DNA of 64,000 nucleotides, taken from positions 186,001-250,000 of the forward strand of contig CADCSX010000003.1 in NCBI GenBank assembly GCA_902805475.1. The letters run 5' to 3'. Both the position numbers and the translations under genes were made by a program. Below are positions 61,101-64,000 of the stretch, in pieces (position 1 is the first letter of the stretch; each line of letters opens with the position of its first letter). The notes beneath the pieces were generated by a model. That model saw only the letters and a program-made list of their open reading frames with translations. It ran no database searches and had not been told where the DNA came from. Source of the stretch: Entonaema liquescens (lineage: Eukaryota > Ascomycota > Sordariomycetes > Xylariales > Xylariaceae).

Positions 61101-64000
61101 TTTCCGCAACAGTTAAGACACTCACGCGGTTGACCGCGTCCGAACAAGCCGTGGCCCCTCTTAAGAAGCCAGCGGCTTGACTACGGAATGGTCCACGCTT
61201 TTCCCCGCCAGCGCGTCATCAGGATAGAAAGAAAATATATCACATAACATTAGCTAGACTAAATATGCAATGCCCAAGACGATGGTCTTTATTCTCCCTT
61301 GGATTTGTTTTCGTGAGGTCTGGAGAAGTAGGACTGTGTGGATATCAGACCTATATTGGTGAGCCAGTAGCACGGCGGGACTACATGACCATCCGTCGTG
61401 TTCCTGCAGTAGCATGCACTCGGCTTCGTGCGCCGCTACTCGTCACACACTGTGTAGCACACTCGTCTCCTATCCGTCCATCTCCCTGTGGTCCGCGATT
61501 GTCCTCTTGTCGAAAGGGTCGCGTATGTGCGCGAATAGCAGCTCATTGACAATACGGCTATTGAGAATTTGTATAGTATTTCCATCGCTCACGCTTAAGT
61601 TTCAAGAGCCAACTTGCTACGAATTGAAATGACTAACTTAAGACAAGCATCTCGAAAAGTCTAGCCGTGGTGTTTTTATGCTCGTCAGGAATACTAACCT
61701 CTCATCCATTCTTGTAGTTTTTTTTTTCGGTAACGTTTCTTTTGCAGGTTCGCTGTCATGAGCCGACTAACGGTTTTTCTTGATCCGGATGCGATCCGTC
61801 TCCGACAAGGCTGGTTTCCCTTACCGCTCAAGGTCAATTTGAAGGATAACGATCCCTTGCGAATCCCTCGCGTCCGACGACGAAGAACTTTGGGCACGCC
61901 AAGCTTCCGCGAGGATAGGGTTTAGGCGACTTGAGACACTCACAGCCGAGAAACGCGGTAGATCTCGGCCCCTAAGCCCCAGGGGATCAGCCGTACAGAC
62001 GCAAAGGGTGAAGCCTCACTATGATCGAGGCTATTGTTTGCAAACCCAACCGTAGCATCAGACATCAGACGTCTTAACATATCGGGTCAAACGAAACAAC
62101 TCGGATCGTAAGAATAACCTAATCCTCACGGCTCAGCACAGTGCCTAGCGGATCGAGATACATATATTCCAGCAACTCACATAAGCCCAAGGGACCCCCC
62201 CTTACGAGTTAGCGTTGCGTACTTGGTACTAGCGCTGTTACCCCTGAATCGTGGACCATCAGAAGGCGTCACGCGTTCCCGTCGGTATTGTACCTTGCAG
62301 AAAAGATACATTCCTGCGTAGCGTATCTGCGTATGCATCCCCCAAATGCTCTACCCTCCTCCACAAACGCGCTTGGGCGATTTTATCCATGTTACCTTGC
62401 GGGAAACAGGTTATTGGTCTCAGCCTTCAACGTGACAGACGGGGAGAAATTCTGAATTCTTACAGGAAGATCCATGAAGGTGGTGTCGCCAAAGCTTGGT
62501 GAATGTGCGCACCAACGTGAAATATGTCATCGAGCACATTTTCAATTAATTCTATAATCATACACGCGTGGGCTCAGGAGCGCGTACAATCTGTTACTAA
62601 GTGCATTCCACCCTTTTTAGGTATCGAGCCACAGGTCGCATAAAGGAGAATGCGACCAGTAACTCGACTTCTACTTTCGTCCAGCCGATCATGCACCGTG
62701 CACGCGGGCGTCTATCAGGCTGACCCTCTCCCGATTGGTCGGTTTGACGTCCTTGGCCTAGACCGATTTTTAAGGCTTCGGCCGGTATCCTTTACGTTCC
62801 CTTAGGTAGCATAGGTACAGAGTACAAAATCAGCCAATCTTTAACAAATCTTCGGTCATCCGGCAGTGGACGGGGCTAAGATACGCGTACGTACAAAGAA
62901 AGGGACCCAAGGTACGAAGACAGTACTATCCACGCTTGCTGGCCTGAGCATAGTGGTTATTTCATAAGGTCGTATCGTAAGCCAAGGCTTCGAGCGTAAA
63001 TAGACGCATCTAGAGATCGTATTACAGATCGTATAAGAGATCGACCAGCACCATAGTATGAATACACCAGGCTATATAAGTATTTAGCGTATCTCACCCG
63101 CTTTCTTTCATCCTCGTGACAGGGTCCAAATGCACACCTACAGGCACCAAACGATAGCGGATAGGCTACCCAGAAGGGATACTGAAGAGGATGCTAGAGT
63201 GCTCCTATTTTAATGCCAGCACGGCGCCGAGCAGTCCGTCCAACACCCAACTTGCACTGCATAGTACGGTAAGATACATACTCTTAAGACTCGCAACCCT
63301 CATGCAACAACCCGTAGGCCTATCTGGTCCCCAGGTTATGCATAAAGTCGATATTCGGTTTCGCTTTATCAGCCAATGGCTTCACAGCACAGTCTACATC
63401 ACCTCCTGCTTCTAAGCGCATGAAAGATGGCTCTCATAGTTGCCGCGCCCAGGGGTTTTCTTCACGCCATGCAACTCCGCACAGACCTACGTTTGCATTA
63501 TCGTAGCTGCAGCTTACTGCCCGAGGAACGCCTTTTACAGCGCTCCAGCCAAGATTGAATTCATGGTCGAATTGATATCTGACCACTGTTAGCTAGCTCT
63601 CATTTCCTCCATACGGGCTACGGCATGGGACGATATGATTTGTTACGTCGTATGCAGACTCGTGCTATTGTAGGGTTATCGGCCCATTTTCGTTAGACAA
63701 GTGTATATATCGTATGGAATCCGCGCATACTGGTTAAAAAGTTCTAGAAAATCGCTCGGATTTTTCGAAGAGCCAATTGCTCACGATCCCGGTTCATGGC
63801 CTCAGCTTCCCGCCTCACGGACAAGGTAGGCCTGTAGAGTGTAGATACGCATCCCCGCTTAGGCTACTCTATTAAGAGAATCGTTGTCATGGACCACTCT
63901 CGAAACGGCAAAACGGACAAGGCCCTCGTCATGCGTTTTATCGCACCTTGCCTATTCCAGGTTTACATGGCGTCTCAAACGATGCTTTCCGATCGTTTCT
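58177..64000. other. 5.8-kb gene-free region upstream of the homeobox gene
   Basis: No gene is supported up to the window's end. The first kilobase is purine-rich on the plus strand (58560-58740, long GA/A tracts), followed by a poly-T run (59243-59261) and a (CA)n stretch (59284-59317). From about 60 kb on, composition is close to random with scattered TAGGTA/TACCTA hexamers (60320-60330, 62803-62817). It probably includes an extended regulatory region of the homeobox gene, but no element can be pinned down. Confidence 0.5.
59243..59317. repeat. Poly-T run followed by (CA)n microsatellite
   Basis: Nineteen consecutive T at 59243-59261, then a CA-rich tract with CG interruptions at 59284-59317. 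Confidence 0.9.

Noticed and set aside
61694..61897. Very basic 67-residue minus-strand frame
   Set aside because: It comes from an isolated AAA/TTT and CG-rich patch, with no start context, family marks or neighbouring exons.
1..64000. CRISPR arrays, rRNA or operon-like structures
   Set aside because: The window is clearly fungal nuclear DNA. No regularly spaced repeats or rRNA-like sequence were seen; a short similarity to the 18S 3' end near 55400 does not extend.

Overview
The window is nuclear DNA from a filamentous ascomycete. Short GT-AG introns with CTAAC-like branch sites, an AA9 lytic polysaccharide monooxygenase with a CBM1, a C2HC plus Zn2Cys6 regulator, a KDM5-type demethylase with JmjN-ARID-PHD-JmjC order and an HTF1-type homeobox protein all point to Pezizomycotina, most likely Sordariomycetes. 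Xylariales is possible but cannot be shown from one window. Gene density is low, about 20 genes in 64 kb, with long AT-leaning spacers.

Layout. Positions 1-999 hold the 3' part of a Ugo1-like mitochondrial carrier-fold gene. Positions 3539-4678 hold an intronless secreted AA9-CBM1 enzyme. Positions 6691-10617 hold a coiled-coil protein and an 804-residue orphan. Positions 11940-17842 hold the KDM5/JARID1 demethylase. Positions 20859-25950 form a nucleic-acid cluster: SLX1 nuclease, SF3A3 splicing factor and, divergent from it, the eIF4A-III/FAL1 helicase. Positions 26901-32124 hold an O-methyltransferase with a broken exon junction, a TPR-like protein and a MARVEL protein. Positions 33266-36969 hold an unusual SesB-like hydrolase fused to an Mpv17/PMP22-like membrane module, then a hypothetical gene with an apparent nonsense mutation. 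Positions 37572-45417 hold a zinc-cluster regulator, a secreted sulfatase, a Dal5-type MFS transporter divergent from it, and a PAQR/haemolysin-III receptor with a 13-nt exon. Positions 46961-51736 hold a Dnf3-type P4-ATPase. Positions 56245-58176 hold the HTF1-type homeobox gene, followed by 5.8 kb in which I see no gene.

Two non-autonomous DNA elements can be delimited to the base. One is a 473-bp hAT-type MITE (46158-46630) with a perfect 8-bp target duplication. The other is a 791-bp AT-rich element (30585-31375) with 49-bp inverted repeats flanked by TA. The latter looks RIP-degraded.

Exon structures were built by hand from splice consensus, phase arithmetic and family conservation. Every multi-exon model sums to a whole number of codons except the O-methyltransferase, which is discussed as an anomaly. 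Domain calls rest on recognised motifs; no database search was run.
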